Shown here in pieces: positions 6,690 to 7,787 of a stretch of 7,787 bases of DNA (positions are counted from its first letter, which is position 1; each line of letters opens with the position of its first letter). Below the pieces are notes generated by a model that ran no database searches, was not told the DNA's origin, and worked only from the letters and a program-made list of their open reading frames with translations. The stretch comes from Deltaproteobacteria bacterium (GTDB lineage: Bacteria > Desulfobacterota > Desulfobacteria > Desulfobacterales > Desulfatibacillaceae), in the NCBI GenBank assembly GCA_019308705.1, contig JAFDHW010000096.1:1-7787 (forward strand). The letters run 5' to 3'. A program made the position numbers and the translations under genes.

Positions 6690-7223
6690 CTACTTGGGTT
6701 TGGAAAAGATGTAATCCTTTTGGGGGGTGTGGCACTGGATGCACGAGTTCACCTTGCCCGAGGCGTCCACGGTTCCGTCCGGCTTGTACTTGGCCCAGAA
6801 CCAGTTTCCACCATCCGGATTGTAGCCCGGAACCTTGTACATGGGCGTGATAGCCATGAGCGTCTTCTGGTCCTTGGCGTAGTTCTCCTTGACCAGGATG
6901 GCGCCCGGCGGCATGGGCTCGCCCTTCTCCGCGGCCATCACCGCTTTTTCGTTGGCATACAGCTTCAGGTAGGCCCCGTGGGGGCTCTGGCCCTCGTACA
7001 TGCCCGTGTATCCGGGGAACATGCCCCATTTTTCATAGGGATTCTCCCTGGCGATGTAGTTCCAGAAGGCCTGAGCCTCGGGCAGGGGCATGCCCTTCAT
7101 GGTCATGGTCTCGCCGCCGGATGCGGGCTGAGGCTCCTTATCCTTGTATCCTCCGGATCCCATGCCAAAGGCCGCCAAGGCCAACACCGCCACGCACAAC
7201 ACGATCATTTTCCTGGTGTCCAT
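6690..7223 (-). CDS. Exported cytochrome P460-family c-type heme protein
   Basis: This is a 177-residue protein with one c-type heme. Residues 1-22 look like a signal segment (MDTRKM, then VLCVAVLALAAFG); no clear lipobox is present, so a periplasmic soluble or anchored form is likely. The domain pattern is that of the cytochrome P460 family: FWNYIARENPYEKWGMFPG (53-71), SPHGAYLKLYAN (80-91), MPPGAILVKENY (104-115), GNWFWAKYKPDG (139-150), then the heme-binding CIQCH (161-165) near the C-terminus. Founding members oxidise hydroxylamine or bind NO using a Lys-heme cross-link. Whether a Lys here (Lys87 is one candidate) makes that bond cannot be told, so the catalytic role is open. The ATG at 7223 has AAGGAG upstream; the frame extends 51 bases further without a better site. 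It lies 47 bases after the oxidoreductase stop, so they are probably cotranscribed. Confidence 0.88.
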   Translation of the reverse strand: MDTRKMIVLCVAVLALAAFGMGSGGYKDKEPQPASGGETMTMKGMPLPEAQAFWNYIARENPYEKWGMFPGYTGMYEGQSPHGAYLKLYANEKAVMAAEKGEPMPPGAILVKENYAKDQKTLMAITPMYKVPGYNPDGGNWFWAKYKPDGTVDASGKVNSCIQCHTPQKDYIFSKPK

Positions 7224-7270
7224 GGATTTCTCCTTTTGTGTGGGTTTTGGCCGTTTCCGGCACCCTGCGC

Positions 7271-7787
7271 TCAAACCATGTACCCGATGTCCGACCCGAC
7301 GGTCGGATAGGCGAACGGCATGCTTTTCAGGTCCCCGGCGGAAAGCTTGTAGCGCACGGCCAGGGCGAACAGATTGATGGCCTCATCCACGTTGGGGCCA
7401 TATAAATGCGCGCCCAGGATGCGGCCCGTATCCTCTTCCTCCAAAACCTTTGCCGCGGCGCGTTTAAAATTCATTCTCCGAGAGGAAAACCACCCGGACA
7501 TGTCATGGTAATGCGTTTTGTAGCGGATCCCCTCGTCTTTGAGCTTCTTTTCCCCCTTGCCCACGGACGCAAGGGGCGGGCTGGTGAACACGCCAAAGGC
7601 CACGCTGGAGTAATCCGCCCGGGCCGGACCGAGCCCCAGGATATTCCTGGCCGCCACCTTGCCTTCCATGGCCGAAACCGGGGTCAGCTGAAACGGGGTG
7701 TCCGCCACGTCCCCGGCCGCGTAGACCGCCGGGTTGCCGGGCTTTTGCATGGTGTCGTCCACCTCGATGCCATGGTTTTTCGTGGTG
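7271..7787 (-). CDS. FAD/NAD(P)-dependent oxidoreductase of the glutathione reductase-like family, C-terminal part (runs off right edge)
   Basis: The visible 171 residues are the C-terminal third of a two-dinucleotide-binding flavoprotein. Near the edge stands YAAGDVADTPFQLTPVSAMEGKVAARNILG, the second FAD-contacting motif of this family. It is followed by the dimerisation domain with VFTSPPLASVGKGEKKLKDEG, ILGAHLYGPNVDEAINLFALAVRYKLSAGDLKSM and the terminal FAYPTVGSDIGYMV. In glutathione, mercuric and dihydrolipoyl reductases this last position reads H-P-T-x-x-E, where the His-Glu pair protonates the thiolate. Here Tyr replaces the His and the Glu is not retained, so classical disulfide reduction is doubtful. 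The redox-active CxxxxC region, if present, is outside the window, so the substrate cannot be assigned. It appears to be upstream in the same transcript as the P460 cytochrome and the stress protein. Confidence 0.9.
   Translation of the reverse strand, partial: TTKNHGIEVDDTMQKPGNPAVYAAGDVADTPFQLTPVSAMEGKVAARNILGLGPARADYSSVAFGVFTSPPLASVGKGEKKLKDEGIRYKTHYHDMSGWFSSRRMNFKRAAAKVLEEEDTGRILGAHLYGPNVDEAINLFALAVRYKLSAGDLKSMPFAYPTVGSDIGYMV

Overview
This GC-rich window most resembles a chromosomal segment of an anaerobic or microaerobic Desulfobacterota-type (former Deltaproteobacteria) bacterium. That placement is an inference from the protein types present (DUF2065 / QueA / Tgt / Nfu / class I aminotransferase, a c-type cytochrome of the P460 family, a Met-rich exported protein). 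No rRNA or other taxonomic marker is present.

Layout. 1-481 (minus): N-terminal 160 codons of GatB, running off the left edge. 482-715: a divergent promoter region with a good sigma70-like promoter on each strand, and an intrinsic-terminator-like hairpin inside the predicted gatB leader. 716-3149 (plus): a compact operon of a DUF2065 membrane protein, queA and tgt. The last two are consecutive steps of queuosine-tRNA synthesis: Tgt inserts preQ1 and QueA converts it to epoxyqueuosine. 3150-3337: no protein gene, but a strongly structured stretch. It can fold into a closing stem, two tetraloop hairpins and an intrinsic terminator, with an exact 8-bp alternative pairing that would break both the closing stem and the terminator. 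3338-4761 (plus): a NifU C-terminal-domain Fe-S scaffold protein followed 20 bases later by a PLP aminotransferase. 4762-5460 (minus): the eroded remains of a group II intron and its maturase. 5601-6089 (plus): an exported Met-rich protein with a CPWC motif and six 15-bp tandem repeats. 6111-6146: a bidirectional terminator. 6169-7787 (minus): an apparent operon transcribed from the right edge leftwards, of an FAD-dependent oxidoreductase (C-terminal part only), a cytochrome P460-family protein and a universal stress protein.

How it works together. The left half is housekeeping: tRNA amidation, tRNA modification, Fe-S assembly and amino-acid metabolism. The right half looks like a stress, redox and metal-handling region. 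The intron remnant lies exactly between the two. The point most worth follow-up is the structured leader at 3174-3300, which has the layout of a riboswitch or attenuator governing the nfu-aminotransferase pair.
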